Origin: Eubacterium limosum
GTDB lineage: Bacteria; Bacillota; Clostridia; Eubacteriales; Eubacteriaceae
Length of the DNA: 64,000 nt
NCBI RefSeq assembly: GCF_000807675.2
Contig: NZ_CP019962.1
Location: forward strand, 868,001-932,000
Direction: 5' to 3'
Shown here: piece after piece, positions 1 to 8,582 of the stretch
How the letters are laid out: the number at the start of each line of letters is the position of its first letter
How positions within the stretch are numbered: the stretch's first letter is position 1
Notes under the pieces: generated by a model
The model's input: the letters and a program-made list of their open reading frames with translations, nothing else
What the model was told of the DNA's origin: nothing
The model's database searches: none
Translations under genes and position numbers: made by a program

Positions 1-78
1 GGCAAGCCGTAAAAACAGCAGTGAAATTTATGAACTGTAGAGGAACTTTCATCCAAAATCAAACGAGGTGAAAGAAAA

Positions 79-1191
79 ATGTACGAAAATAACGAAAAAC
101 CAAAGAGAGGGTCTCATGTGCCGGCAGCCATCGCAGGCGGTGTAGTCGGCGGGATCATCGTGGCGATTATTCTCGTGGCTGTCCTGTACTTTACAGGTAC
201 CCTCGGTGGGGGCACCCGCACCGAGACAGTCGCGGGCCAGAAGGTTATCGTCAACGATGTGAATGTGGACTCCCAGGTAGAAGCCGTGGCACAGGTCGTC
301 CCCGAATCCGTAGCTGGAATTGAGACTACCATGACAGAAAACACCATGATGGGCACTCAGGAAGCTGTGGGCGTAGGTTCAGGCTTTATTGTGACATCCG
401 ACGGCTATATTGTTACAAACCAGCATGTTATCAGCGATAACCCAAAGGAAATAAAGGTTTCTCTGGCTGATGGAAATAACTATACAGCCCAAAAGGTTTG
501 GGCAGATTCCAGCTTGGATATGGCCATTATCAAAATTGACGCTAAAAATCTTCCGGCCGTTACACTGGGAGACTCTGATAATTTAAAGGTGGGCGAGGTG
601 GCCATTGCTATTGGTAATCCTCTGGGGCTTCAGTTTGAACGAAGCGTCACCGCTGGGATCATCTCTGCCTTAAACCGAAGCCTGGTTGTCGACAGCAGCT
701 TGGTAGCGGAAGACCTGATTCAGACAGACGCTACCATCAATAAAGGGAACAGCGGCGGACCGCTTGTCAACGCAAGCGGTGAGGTCATTGGCATCAATAC
801 CTATAAAAATGCCCAGGGCGAGGGTATGGGCTTTGCCATTCCCATCAATGTGGTTAAACCTATCCTCAATCAGGTCGTGACAAGCGGCAGCTTTACGCCG
901 ACTGTGATCGGGATCAGCGGCTATGATAAACAGCAGGCTGCTTATTACAACGATGCAGAGCCCATCGACAAGGGAATTTATGTTGCCTCAGTGCAGGCAG
1001 GCGGCGGTGCGGCCAATGCCGGTATCCAGAAAGGCGATATTCTATTGACCATCGACGGCAAGGATGTGAATACCATGCTGAAGATGAAGGAAATCCTCTA
1101 TGGACACAAGCCGGGGGACACTGTCAAGATTACCTATGAGCGTGGCGGCCAGACAAAAGAAGCCGATGTGACACTGCAGGCCGGAAACTGA
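79..1191 (+). CDS. htrA: HtrA/DegP-type membrane-anchored serine protease
   Basis: Probable surface quality-control protease that degrades misfolded exported proteins. An N-terminal membrane helix spans about residues 17-39. The trypsin-like domain shows the triad His116 (NQHV), Asp147 (SLDMAI) and Ser225 (GNSGGPLV). A single C-terminal PDZ domain covers about residues 280-365. At 370 aa it is a normal length for Gram-positive HtrA. ATG at 79 follows an AGGTGA site. It stands alone and is followed by an intrinsic terminator. Family assignment is secure; substrate is unknown. Confidence 0.93.
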   Translation: MYENNEKPKRGSHVPAAIAGGVVGGIIVAIILVAVLYFTGTLGGGTRTETVAGQKVIVNDVNVDSQVEAVAQVVPESVAGIETTMTENTMMGTQEAVGVGSGFIVTSDGYIVTNQHVISDNPKEIKVSLADGNNYTAQKVWADSSLDMAIIKIDAKNLPAVTLGDSDNLKVGEVAIAIGNPLGLQFERSVTAGIISALNRSLVVDSSLVAEDLIQTDATINKGNSGGPLVNASGEVIGINTYKNAQGEGMGFAIPINVVKPILNQVVTSGSFTPTVIGISGYDKQQAAYYNDAEPIDKGIYVASVQAGGGAANAGIQKGDILLTIDGKDVNTMLKMKEILYGHKPGDTVKITYERGGQTKEADVTLQAGN

Positions 1192-1218
1192 TCGTAAATT
1201 TGATAAAACAATGATAAG

Positions 1219-1248
1219 GAGCTGTCGCTTATTGCGGCAGTTCTTTTA
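1219..1248 (+). terminator. Intrinsic terminator after htrA
   Basis: A 10-bp stem (GAGCTGTCGC with GCGGCAGTTC, two G-U pairs) and a 5-nt loop are followed by CTTTT. The stretch from 1249 to 1478 shows no gene; its only other signal is the promoter that starts at 1479. Confidence 0.7.
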
Positions 1249-1478
1249 AATTGGCAGAAAAACAAAAGGACATTCATTATCGTTTTTTCGTTTAAGATAG
1301 GCAGACAGTAAAAAATCAGGGATACTACCGGCAGTGTGAGTTTTTGTGTTGCGTATTAGGGAGGCAGTAAAGGGGTATTTTTCACCAGTTTATATAGAGT
1401 TCTGTTTGAGTACCGGAGCAAACGGCAGACCGAATCTACAGCATTGAAGGCAGAAAGTTTATTTTAAAATAAAGCCCG

Positions 1479-1507
1479 TTGTATTTCAGGATAAAAAGGA
1501 CTATAAT
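1479..1507 (+). promoter_or_regulatory. Promoter for the VOC gene
   Basis: TTGTAT (1479-1484), a 17-nt spacer and TATAAT (1502-1507). An apparent TTG start at 1479 in the frame of the next gene is the -35 box, which supports the internal ATG at 1596 as the real start. Confidence 0.6.
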
Positions 1508-1595
1508 AGAGAAAATTTACAGAAAGGATCAGTGCCAGGAGCTGGACTTGAAAAAAATCAGAGAAAGGCATCTGGCCTGGCGGATAAAAGCAGTC

Positions 1596-1958
1596 ATGAA
1601 ATTTTCTTTTGTAACCATTCACGTTAATCATTTAGGGGAGTCCATCCGGTTTTATGAGGAGATTCTCGGCCTTAAGGTTTTACGCCGTTTTGAGGCTGGG
1701 CCGGAAAGGGAAATCGCCTTTATGGGCGGTGACGGAGCAGAGCTTGAGCTCATTGGAGATGCCCGCGGTAGTGAGATGAATGTCAACGAAAAGATTTCGC
1801 TGGGATTTGAGATCGCGTCGGTGGAGGAATGTATGGAGACACTTCAGAAAAAAGGGGTGCCGGTTTTCAGCGGCCCCTTTCAGCCAAATCCAAAGACTCG
1901 ATTTTTCTTTATTCAGGACCCGGATGGCGTGATGCTTGAGCTTATTGAACAAAATTAA
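1596..1958 (+). CDS. VOC (glyoxalase/dioxygenase) superfamily protein
   Basis: Compact 120-aa vicinal-oxygen-chelate fold: the protein begins KFSFVTIHVNHLGESIRFY, has ELELIGD in the middle and ends with DPDGVMLELIEQN. Potential metal ligands are His9/His11 near the N-terminus and the two Glu residues of the ELEL and LELIE strands. Members include lactoylglutathione lyases and many uncharacterised enzymes, so no substrate can be given. The start was chosen because the VOC fold begins here; the ribosome site is weak. The upstream frame overlaps promoter elements. Confidence 0.8.
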   Translation: MKFSFVTIHVNHLGESIRFYEEILGLKVLRRFEAGPEREIAFMGGDGAELELIGDARGSEMNVNEKISLGFEIASVEECMETLQKKGVPVFSGPFQPNPKTRFFFIQDPDGVMLELIEQN

Positions 1959-2033
1959 TTTTCAAACCATGACACAGGATGTCAGTATTTGCGTGGTATG
2001 ATAAAGACAAATACAGAACATCAGGAGGAGAAA

Positions 2034-2291
2034 ATGGAAAAATTTTGCCAGTCCTGCGGGATGCCAATGAGCGAAGAAGTATGCGGAACCAATGCTGATG
2101 GCAGCGCAAACAGCGATTACTGTCAGTATTGTTATGAAAAAGGTGCTTTTACAGCGCCAGATATGAGCATGGAAGAAATGATTGAAATCTGCGTCGGGCC
2201 GATGGTGGAGAGCAATGCTGAAATGACAGAGGAGCAGGCGCGGGGAATGATGAAAGAGTTTTTTCCAGGCCTGAAGCGCTGGAGAGCATAA
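2034..2291 (+). CDS. Small zinc-ribbon protein
   Basis: An 85-aa protein with an N-terminal zinc ribbon: CQSCGMPM, a later single Cys, then CQYC, giving at least four ligands. The C-terminal half is acidic, helical and Met-rich (MSMEEMIEICVGPM). It resembles the putative zinc ribbon domain family (PF12674). The start at 2034 follows AGGAGG at 2023-2028. Function is unknown. Confidence 0.75.
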   Translation: MEKFCQSCGMPMSEEVCGTNADGSANSDYCQYCYEKGAFTAPDMSMEEMIEICVGPMVESNAEMTEEQARGMMKEFFPGLKRWRA

Positions 2292-2298
2292 CTCAAGA

Positions 2299-2330
2299 GA
2301 ATGTCACATTACCTTGTGGCATTCTTTTTT
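2299..2330 (+). terminator. Intrinsic terminator after the zinc-ribbon gene
   Basis: GAATGTCACA pairs with TGTGGCATTC (one G-U) around a 6-nt loop, followed by seven Ts. Confidence 0.85.
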
Positions 2331-2354
2331 TATTTTTGCAACAACCCTTTTCAT

Positions 2355-2383
2355 TTGACAAATGGTCAGCAACGCCATAAAAT
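2355..2383 (+). promoter_or_regulatory. Promoter of the marR-type gene
   Basis: Perfect -35 TTGACA (2355-2360), 17-nt spacer and -10 TAAAAT (2378-2383), 36 nt before the ATG. Confidence 0.65.
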
Positions 2384-2418
2384 TAGAGTAACGCCAGAAA
2401 TTTGAAGGAGGCACCAGT

Positions 2419-2862
2419 ATGGAGCTGCCGACCCAGGATGAAATATTAAAGCTGATCTCCATTATTCAAAGGAAGACGCAGATGTATTTAAATAAACAGA
2501 CCAGCGAGCTGGGGCTGACCAGCGGACAGGCGCCTTTTATCATGATCACCTGTGAGAATGGGGGGATACCGCAGAACCGTTTTGTTGAGCTGCTGGACAT
2601 GAATAAAAGCACTGTGACTAAAATGGTGGCAAAGCTTGAGGAAAACGGCTATCTGACCCGGGAGGCAAACGCCTGTGACAGCCGTTCCTTTGACGTTTAC
2701 CCCACCGAAAAAGCCTACGAGGTTCTGCCGGAGCTACAGCGCATCGGTACCGGATGGGTCGATGAGATCACAGCAGGTATGACAGAAATTGAAAAAGCTG
2801 TTTTTTTTGATCTTCTCAGAAAGAGCGCCGAGCGGGCAGGAAGATACTTTGATGACCACTAA
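2419..2862 (+). CDS. MarR-family transcriptional regulator
   Basis: A 147-aa winged-helix dimer of standard MarR size. Residues about 25-100 carry the HTH (FVELLDMNKSTVTKMVAKLEENGY) and the wing (TREANACDSRSFDVYPTEKA). ATG at 2419 follows GAAGGAGG. It converges with the amino-acid transporter genes and shares a bidirectional terminator with them. The ligand and regulon cannot be read from the sequence. Confidence 0.88.
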   Translation: MELPTQDEILKLISIIQRKTQMYLNKQTSELGLTSGQAPFIMITCENGGIPQNRFVELLDMNKSTVTKMVAKLEENGYLTREANACDSRSFDVYPTEKAYEVLPELQRIGTGWVDEITAGMTEIEKAVFFDLLRKSAERAGRYFDDH

Positions 2863-2896
2863 AAAAGCCAACATTATGTTGGCTTTTTTAGTGGTC
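2854..2896. terminator. Bidirectional terminator between marR and the ABC operon
   Basis: A perfect 20-bp inverted repeat around a TTA loop. It contains AAAAAAGCC and GGCTTTTTT, so each strand yields a GC stem followed by a U run. The marR-type stop codon lies inside the stem; the minus-strand permease stops 5 nt outside it. Confidence 0.92.
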
Positions 2897-2900
2897 AGAA

Positions 2901-3548
2901 TCAGGCCGACTGTTTCAGCTGCCGCTGGTATTGCCTGACAGCAGTAGAGAGTGCAAAGCAGACGACAAAATACAGGAGGGCCATGGTGCCGAAGATGGCA
3001 AAGATCTGTGGCGTTGAGTTGTACTGGTTCATCAGGATCATTCCCCGGCCCATGAGCTCCTGAACTGCCATGGCGCCCCAGAGATAAGAGGTATCCTTGA
3101 TGGTGGTTACTGTCTGGGATAAAAGTGCAGGCACCATGTTTCGGAAGGCCTGGGGCATCAGGATATAGCGATACATCTGCAAGGTGCCAAAGCCCTGGGA
3201 ATAGCCAGCCTCCCACTGTCCCTTGTCAATGGCCAGAATACCGCCGCGGATAATTTCCGCGAGGCTGGCTGAGGTAAACAGTGAAAAAGAAAGCACGCTG
3301 GCCCCCATGGGTGGAAGCTTGACGACAAAAAAGATCAGCATGATCCAGAGCAGCAGGGGTGTGTTCTTAAACACCTCAATATAAATACCGGCAACACCTC
3401 GCAGGAGCTTTGTGCGGCTGCTGCGTCCCATGGCAATCACCATCCCCAGCGCCATTGAGCAGAGAATGCACAGAACAGAAATAAAAATTGTGGTGCCGAG
3501 GCCCTGAAGGATGAAACGGATGTTGATCCAGGTAAATAGTTCACGCAT
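2901..3548 (-). CDS. Polar amino-acid ABC transporter permease 2
   Basis: A 215-aa His/Glu/Gln/Arg/opine-family membrane subunit with about five helices. The EAA loop reads EAGYSQGFGTLQMYRYILMPQAF. The start MRELFTWIN at 3548 is preferred over longer readings because it overlaps the upstream permease stop by 8 nt (ATGCGTGA), which indicates translational coupling. It is the last gene of the transporter operon and forms a heterodimer with the next permease. Confidence 0.92.
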   Translation of the reverse strand: MRELFTWINIRFILQGLGTTIFISVLCILCSMALGMVIAMGRSSRTKLLRGVAGIYIEVFKNTPLLLWIMLIFFVVKLPPMGASVLSFSLFTSASLAEIIRGGILAIDKGQWEAGYSQGFGTLQMYRYILMPQAFRNMVPALLSQTVTTIKDTSYLWGAMAVQELMGRGMILMNQYNSTPQIFAIFGTMALLYFVVCFALSTAVRQYQRQLKQSA

Positions 3549-4233
3549 TGCCGGAAACCTCCTCCCCGGATTTTTTCTGCCGCGTTTCCAGGTAACGGGC
3601 TGCTCTGGAAAGCGGGAAGCACAGAGCAAAATACAGAATGCCCGCAACCACATAGGCCGGCCCGTAATAGCTGGTGGAATAAGCAAAGGAATTAGAAAAA
3701 TACATGAGCTCACCACCGGCGATGAGAGCCAGTACCGAGGTGTTTTTTATCAGATTGGCAGCCTGTACGGCCAAAGGCGGCAGAATGATACGGATGGTCT
3801 GTGGCAGAATAACATACCGTAGGGCCTGTCTGTCTGTAAAGCCCTGGGAGTAGGCGGCCTCGTACTGCCCCTTTGGCAGTGCCTCCATTCCAGAGCGGAC
3901 GACCTCGGAGATGTAAGCGCCGTGGTAAAAGCCAATGCCGATAACGCCAATGAAGAAGCTGCTCATCATCAGCCCAAAGAGCGGGAAAACCGCATACATC
4001 AGAAATACCTGGAGCAGCAGCGGGATATTCTGGACCAGCTCCACGTAAATGCGGCTGATGATACGGAATACACGGTACCGGGATTGGGACATGATGCCAA
4101 AAAGAAGCCCCAGTACAAGGGCGATGGCCAGCGCCAGCACAGAGATGAGGACCGTATGGCCAAAGGCGGTCAGCAGGGCGATGCTTTTATCAAAGAGCGC
4201 AGACCATTTAAAGGGTGCAAAAACATTACTCAT
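3541..4233 (-). CDS. Polar amino-acid ABC transporter permease 1
   Basis: A 230-aa integral-membrane subunit of the HisM/GlnP family. The EAA motif reads EAAYSQGFTDRQALRYVILPQTI. ATG at 4233 follows AGGAGG and overlaps the substrate-binding-protein stop by 8 nt (ATGAGTAA). It forms the translocation channel with the second permease. Confidence 0.93.
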   Translation of the reverse strand: MSNVFAPFKWSALFDKSIALLTAFGHTVLISVLALAIALVLGLLFGIMSQSRYRVFRIISRIYVELVQNIPLLLQVFLMYAVFPLFGLMMSSFFIGVIGIGFYHGAYISEVVRSGMEALPKGQYEAAYSQGFTDRQALRYVILPQTIRIILPPLAVQAANLIKNTSVLALIAGGELMYFSNSFAYSTSYYGPAYVVAGILYFALCFPLSRAARYLETRQKKSGEEVSGNA

Positions 4234-4996
4234 TATCCTGACCTCCTGTGAGATGCCATTTTTCCTGGAGTTTATCAATGGTGCCGTCTGTCAGCATATC
4301 AGAGATGGCGCTGTTGACGGCCTTTGTCATCGGCTCGTTTGACAGGGCAGTTGCGACGCCGTAGTTCTGTGCGCCGAAGCGGTCATCCAGAAGCATGGTG
4401 GTGTCGTCCGCATAGCCCGCTAAGATGGAACGGTCAACAGAGAAGGCGTCAACCCGGCCCGAAACCAGTGCGATTTTAATTTCGGGATAGGTCGCGTATT
4501 CGTTGAAGCGCAGGGAGATGCCATCCTTTTGGGCCAATTCCTCCAGCTTGTCCTTGGTCGTGGCGCTTTGGGCGACCCCGATGGTTTTACCGTCCAGCGC
4601 CTCAAAGCTATGGATGCCATCGTCCTTTTTAACCAGGATACCCAGATAGTCGGTATAGTAGGGATCAGAGAAATGGTAGCTCTTTTTTCGCGCTTCTGTA
4701 ATGGTAAAGGTCGCCAGCACCGCGTCCAGAGCGCCGTTGTCCAGCATGGCCCCCCGGGTGGTGACATTGACGCCGGTGATGGACAGCGCATCGGGCGAGC
4801 CCTTGATCCGGCCGGCCAGTTCCCTTGCGATATCGACCTCAAAGCCCTCGACTTGGCCGGTTTCAGGATTTTGGTAACCAAAGCCTGGTACGTCGATTTT
4901 TACGCCGACTTTTAGCTTGTCGCTCTTATCCGCTGCGCAGCCAGAGGTAAGAAGCAGAGTAGTGATCAGGATGGCTGCTATCATCAGTTTCTTCAT
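4226..4996 (-). CDS. Amino-acid ABC transporter substrate-binding lipoprotein
   Basis: A 256-aa family-3 solute-binding protein. A lipoprotein signal ends in LTSGC with Cys20 as the lipidation site. Family signatures include [32 protein letters not shown] and the late [13 protein letters not shown]. The GFGYQNP...EGFEVD region resembles Glu/Gln/Asp binders, but specificity is not proven. It sits between the ATPase and permease genes. Confidence 0.9.
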   Translation of the reverse strand: MKKLMIAAILITTLLLTSGCAADKSDKLKVGVKIDVPGFGYQNPETGQVEGFEVDIARELAGRIKGSPDALSITGVNVTTRGAMLDNGALDAVLATFTITEARKKSYHFSDPYYTDYLGILVKKDDGIHSFEALDGKTIGVAQSATTKDKLEELAQKDGISLRFNEYATYPEIKIALVSGRVDAFSVDRSILAGYADDTTMLLDDRFGAQNYGVATALSNEPMTKAVNSAISDMLTDGTIDKLQEKWHLTGGQDNE

Positions 4997-5005
4997 GACA
5001 GTACC

Positions 5006-5731
5006 CTATTTTAAAACCTTACTGAAGAAAGCGCGGAGACGCGGGTTCGGGCTTTGGTCAAAAAGCTGCGCAGGCGTACCTCGTTCGACAATACTGCCCT
5101 CATCCATAAAAACAAGCTCATCGGCTACTTCCCGGGCCAGCCCCATTTCATGCGTCACAATAACCAGGGTTTTATTGCCCTTGGCGAGGTCTGCGATAAC
5201 GTCGGCCACCTCGCCAATCATTTCTGGGTCCAGAGCAGAGGTGGGCTCATCGAACAGAATGATTTTTGGGTTCATGTTCAGCGCCCGGGCGATGGCGACG
5301 CGCTGCTGCTGGCCGCCGGAGAGCTTGGCGGGGTAGGTATCCAGCTTGTCGGAGAGTCCTACCCGATCCAGATACAGCTTTCCGTTCTCCACCGCTTTAT
5401 CCCGCGGAATCTTTAAGACTTTTATGGGCGCGAGGGTAACATTTTCCAGAACAGTTTTATGGGGATAGAGATTGAAGTTTTGAAATACCATGGCGACGTC
5501 GTGACAGAGGCGGCGCATATCTGCCTTGGGGGCAGTGGCCTCAAGGCCGTCGACGATAATTTTACCAGAGGTTGGTTTTTCCAGGCCGTTAATGCAGCGG
5601 ATCAGAGTGCTTTTTCCTGAGCCCGACGGCCCGATGATCACGACTTTTTTTCCATTTCCAATTTCCAGGGAGACATCTTTTAAAGCCTGTACTGTACCAA
5701 AATTTTTGTTTATCTTTTCAATTGAAATCAC
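5006..5731 (-). CDS. Polar amino-acid ABC transporter ATP-binding protein
   Basis: A 241-aa ATPase of the GlnQ/ArtP type. Walker [10 protein letters not shown] lies at residues 34-42, followed by the Q loop (FQNFNLYPH), signature LSGGQQQR, Walker B IILFDEP and the H loop (VTHEM). The start is GTG at 5731 behind GGAAGGAG. It is the first gene of a four-gene minus-strand import operon: ATPase, binding lipoprotein, permease, permease. Confidence 0.95.
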   Translation of the reverse strand: MISIEKINKNFGTVQALKDVSLEIGNGKKVVIIGPSGSGKSTLIRCINGLEKPTSGKIIVDGLEATAPKADMRRLCHDVAMVFQNFNLYPHKTVLENVTLAPIKVLKIPRDKAVENGKLYLDRVGLSDKLDTYPAKLSGGQQQRVAIARALNMNPKIILFDEPTSALDPEMIGEVADVIADLAKGNKTLVIVTHEMGLAREVADELVFMDEGSIVERGTPAQLFDQSPNPRLRAFFSKVLK

Positions 5732-5788
5732 TGGGCCCGCTCCTTCCGATGATGCGCTGTTAAAAACAGATGTTTTTATAATAGAAAC

Positions 5789-5817
5789 ATTATATCATTG
5801 GCAGACCAAAGTGTTAA
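5789..5817 (-). promoter_or_regulatory. Promoter of the amino-acid ABC operon
   Basis: On the minus strand, TTAACA (5812-5817), 17-nt spacer and TATAAT (5789-5794), about 58 nt upstream of the GTG start. Confidence 0.6.
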
Positions 5818-5875
5818 TATACCCCCGGTTAATCTTGAAGAAATCTTGAAGATTTGAGAATGGAGGAAGAATAAG

Positions 5876-5907
5876 AAAAAGCCGGCAGATTAAAGGATGC
5901 CGGCTTT
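5876..5907 (-). terminator. Terminator of the two-component operon
   Basis: AAGCCGGCA pairs with TGCCGGCTT, followed on the minus strand by a U run. The response-regulator stop (5890-5892) lies in the loop. Confidence 0.85.
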
Positions 5908-6687
5908 CTGGGATAAGAAACCGGTGGTAAACTCAGCCCAGCTGTAGTTGCTCATATATTCGCCCGCGTAGCTGTTGATGGCGCGGGTATCCCCTTTTAG
6001 AAAATTATAGTAATCACAGTCCAGTTTTTCGGTGTCCACAGACAGGTAATTGCGTTTTTTGATCAGAACTTCCTCAGCATTGACGGCCTTGAAAGTCTTA
6101 AGCATGTCTGCGGCAACAGTCTGGAACTGGCTCTGCAGAGAGTGAGACAGGTCCCGGTCCTCCCAAAGAACAGAGATCAGTTCAGCGGTGGTAGAGCCAG
6201 AGCCCTTTCGGTCCACCAGATAGGCGAAAAGCTCTTTGGCCTTTGCCCGCCCAAAGCGCAGCGGCGCGTTATCCACAAAGACCTCGAAATTGCCGAAGGC
6301 CTGTACCCGCACCCGCTTTTGGCTGGTGGCTGGCGGCAGTCCGAGATTGTCGATCTCGGACTTTACGGCTTCGACGGTGGGGGGCTTTAGCAGATAACCG
6401 TTGGCGTGTACCGAAAAGGCATCCAGGGCATAATCGGGAAAACCGGTGGAAAAGATGATCTTGACCGCAGGAGCGGCCTCCTTGAACTGTTTGGCAAGCT
6501 CAATACCGTTCAGACCATACATTTCAATGTCCAGAAAAGCGATATCTACTGGATTTTCCCTGAGATAGTCCAGTGCGGAAAAAGGGTCTTCAAAGCCTTT
6601 GAAGTTATTGCCTGGAGCAGCCGCTTTTAGGATTTTAAGCATGTACCCCAGAGCCAGTGTTTCGTCGTCGACGGCGATGATATTCAT
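5890..6687 (-). CDS. Response regulator with SARP-like output domain
   Basis: A 265-aa protein. The CheY-like receiver (residues 1-125) has acidic DDE near residues 7-9, phospho-acceptor Asp53 (FLDIEM) and a conserved Lys (LLKPP). Residues about 130-260 (VQAFGNFEVFVDNAPLRFGRAKAKELFAYL) match the winged-helix start of SARP/BTAD-type activators and lack the LytTR domain usual for partners of LytS-like kinases. ATG overlaps the kinase stop as ATGA. Target genes are unknown. Confidence 0.85.
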   Translation of the reverse strand: MNIIAVDDETLALGYMLKILKAAAPGNNFKGFEDPFSALDYLRENPVDIAFLDIEMYGLNGIELAKQFKEAAPAVKIIFSTGFPDYALDAFSVHANGYLLKPPTVEAVKSEIDNLGLPPATSQKRVRVQAFGNFEVFVDNAPLRFGRAKAKELFAYLVDRKGSGSTTAELISVLWEDRDLSHSLQSQFQTVAADMLKTFKAVNAEEVLIKKRNYLSVDTEKLDCDYYNFLKGDTRAINSYAGEYMSNYSWAEFTTGFLSQKAGIL

Positions 6688-8492
6688 TCGGTGTTACCTC
6701 CTCTTTTAGGCAGAATAATGGTGGCGGTGGTGCCGCTTCCAGGTTCAGTTGTGACGGTCAGACGGCCGCCGCACTGGTTTTCCAGACGGCTCCGGACATT
6801 GTCGATGCCAATATGGCTGCGGCCGTCATCTTTTTTGACGGATGGGTCAAAGCCTACGCCATCGTCAGAAATGGTAAGAATAACAGCGTCCTCTGTTTCC
6901 CGGGTGGACAGGGTAACCGTACCGCCTGAAGGCTTTTTGGTTACGCCGTATCGCACTGCGTTTTCAACTAAAGGCTGCACCGTCAGAGGCGGCAAAGAAA
7001 AGTCGCTGACGTCAATGTTGTAGGCGATGTTAAGCCGTTTTCCAAAACGCATTTTTTCCAAAGACAGGTAGTTTTCAATGTGGGTCAGCTCTTTTTCGAA
7101 GGAAATAGCGCCGGTGTGGGACAATGAGTCGAGATTTCCCCGGAGAAATCCAGCAAACTGCCCGATGGCCTCCTCGGCCTTTACGGGATCAATGGCGCAG
7201 AGCTGTTTGATGGCGGTCAGCGCGTTAAACAGGAAATGAGGCTGGATCTGGCTCAGCATAATGGCAATGCGGTTCTGTACCAGTTCTTTTTCAAGCGCCT
7301 GCGTTTTGCGGGCAGCGGCCAGGGTATTCCGGGTATAGCGGACCATATAAGAAAGCTGTGCCAGGATAAAGAGCGTGAAGCCAAGCTTGAAAAAAAGGTT
7401 AAAGGGCAGGAATCCCAGATAGTAGTTTACAATATCCCCAAAGCCGATAAAGCAAATGCCGCAGGAAAACAGAATAAAGCGGGTATCACGCTGTGGGTTG
7501 TGGGCGTTTTCATAAATCAGGCTGAACAAAATAACGATCACGGCCACTGCGTCGAGCAGGGTAAGGGGTGTGAGCAGCTCATAGCCGTCCCAGATTCCCA
7601 GAGACTGGACCAGCAGAAAGAACAGGGTAAAGCCCAGCCCGGCGTAAACGCAGCCTGAAATCGCATGGCGAGCCCGGCTTTTTACAAAGTCCAGAAGGTA
7701 GAGCCCTAAAAAGGGCATGATAAGGCTCAGGCTCAGAATATCCAGAATGTTGGTAAAAACATTAGTGGTGATGAGCAGCGAGATGATGTGAAAGTCGAGA
7801 AAAATCCACAGGCCGCTGGCGATGGTAAACAGGGACAGGTGAAAAGGCGCCCAGCTTAACGGTGTTTTGATGATCTTTAAAATAATGATGGCGGCCAGCA
7901 GAACCAGCCCCATAAGCAGGATAAAGCCGCCCAGCAGCAGAGATGAGCCTGAGGTGGTGACCAGATCTCTGAACAGTACGCCTGAATCACCCATAAAAAG
8001 ATTTTCAAGGAAAAGGTTAAAGGCCTGCTCGTTATTGCTGTGGTAGACATTTTCCAGACGAATGGTAATGGTATCGCTGGCGGCAATGCCACCGGGTGCG
8101 AGGAGCACATCCCATTGGTTACCCGGAGATTTTGAAAAGGAAGGGTAAGTACCGGGCTGGCCGAAGCTGTAAATCTCAGTGCCATTTTTATACAGCTGAA
8201 CCCGGATATTGCTCACACGGAAAAGAATGGGGGAGCCGTCGTTAATAGTCTGGCTGAAATGGCCGGTGAGAATAACTGAAGGGTTTTGATCAGAGTCGAT
8301 TTTTGTATCTGCCGTCAGAGGCTGCGGTGCTGCGTCGTCACTGGTCTGCCAAGTGCCCGTAAACGTCAGCGGGTCCAGTACGGTGTTCAGCTCATCCGTC
8401 CGGTGTTCCTCCATGATGGTATAGGCGAGCAGCGTAACAGAGAACAGCGTGATGACCAGTGCCAGAATCTTGAGTACGGTATTGGATTTCAT
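6684..8492 (-). CDS. 7TM sensor histidine kinase, LytS/YehU-like
   Basis: A 602-aa kinase with an N-terminal signal helix and a periplasmic-type beta domain (about 35-185) resembling 7TMR-DISM extracellular domains. Seven or so membrane helices follow (about 185-390). The His_kinase domain has phospho-His in SQIQPHFLFNAL, and a GHKL ATPase shows VENAVRYG and DDGVGFD. The extracellular domain suggests a carbohydrate or small-molecule ligand by analogy only. It is cotranscribed with the overlapping response-regulator gene. Confidence 0.88.
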   Translation of the reverse strand: MKSNTVLKILALVITLFSVTLLAYTIMEEHRTDELNTVLDPLTFTGTWQTSDDAAPQPLTADTKIDSDQNPSVILTGHFSQTINDGSPILFRVSNIRVQLYKNGTEIYSFGQPGTYPSFSKSPGNQWDVLLAPGGIAASDTITIRLENVYHSNNEQAFNLFLENLFMGDSGVLFRDLVTTSGSSLLLGGFILLMGLVLLAAIIILKIIKTPLSWAPFHLSLFTIASGLWIFLDFHIISLLITTNVFTNILDILSLSLIMPFLGLYLLDFVKSRARHAISGCVYAGLGFTLFFLLVQSLGIWDGYELLTPLTLLDAVAVIVILFSLIYENAHNPQRDTRFILFSCGICFIGFGDIVNYYLGFLPFNLFFKLGFTLFILAQLSYMVRYTRNTLAAARKTQALEKELVQNRIAIMLSQIQPHFLFNALTAIKQLCAIDPVKAEEAIGQFAGFLRGNLDSLSHTGAISFEKELTHIENYLSLEKMRFGKRLNIAYNIDVSDFSLPPLTVQPLVENAVRYGVTKKPSGGTVTLSTRETEDAVILTISDDGVGFDPSVKKDDGRSHIGIDNVRSRLENQCGGRLTVTTEPGSGTTATIILPKRGGNTE

Positions 8493-8545
8493 AGAGTGTG
8501 CCTTTATCCCTTCTGTTTTTTAAGTTATACCCCGCAGCCAAAATT

Positions 8546-8582
8546 AAAAAGCAGTGCCCGAATGCTCAGACACTGCTTTTTT
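8546..8582 (-). terminator. Terminator of the CofE-like gene
   Basis: AAAAGCAGTG pairs with CACTGCTTTT around a 15-nt loop. The minus strand continues into a T-rich run. It lies 1 nt downstream of the stop codon. Confidence 0.8.

Noticed and set aside
1479-1595. Extended N-terminus of the VOC protein from TTG 1479
   Set aside because: The TTG is part of a -35 box and the extension is not part of the VOC fold.
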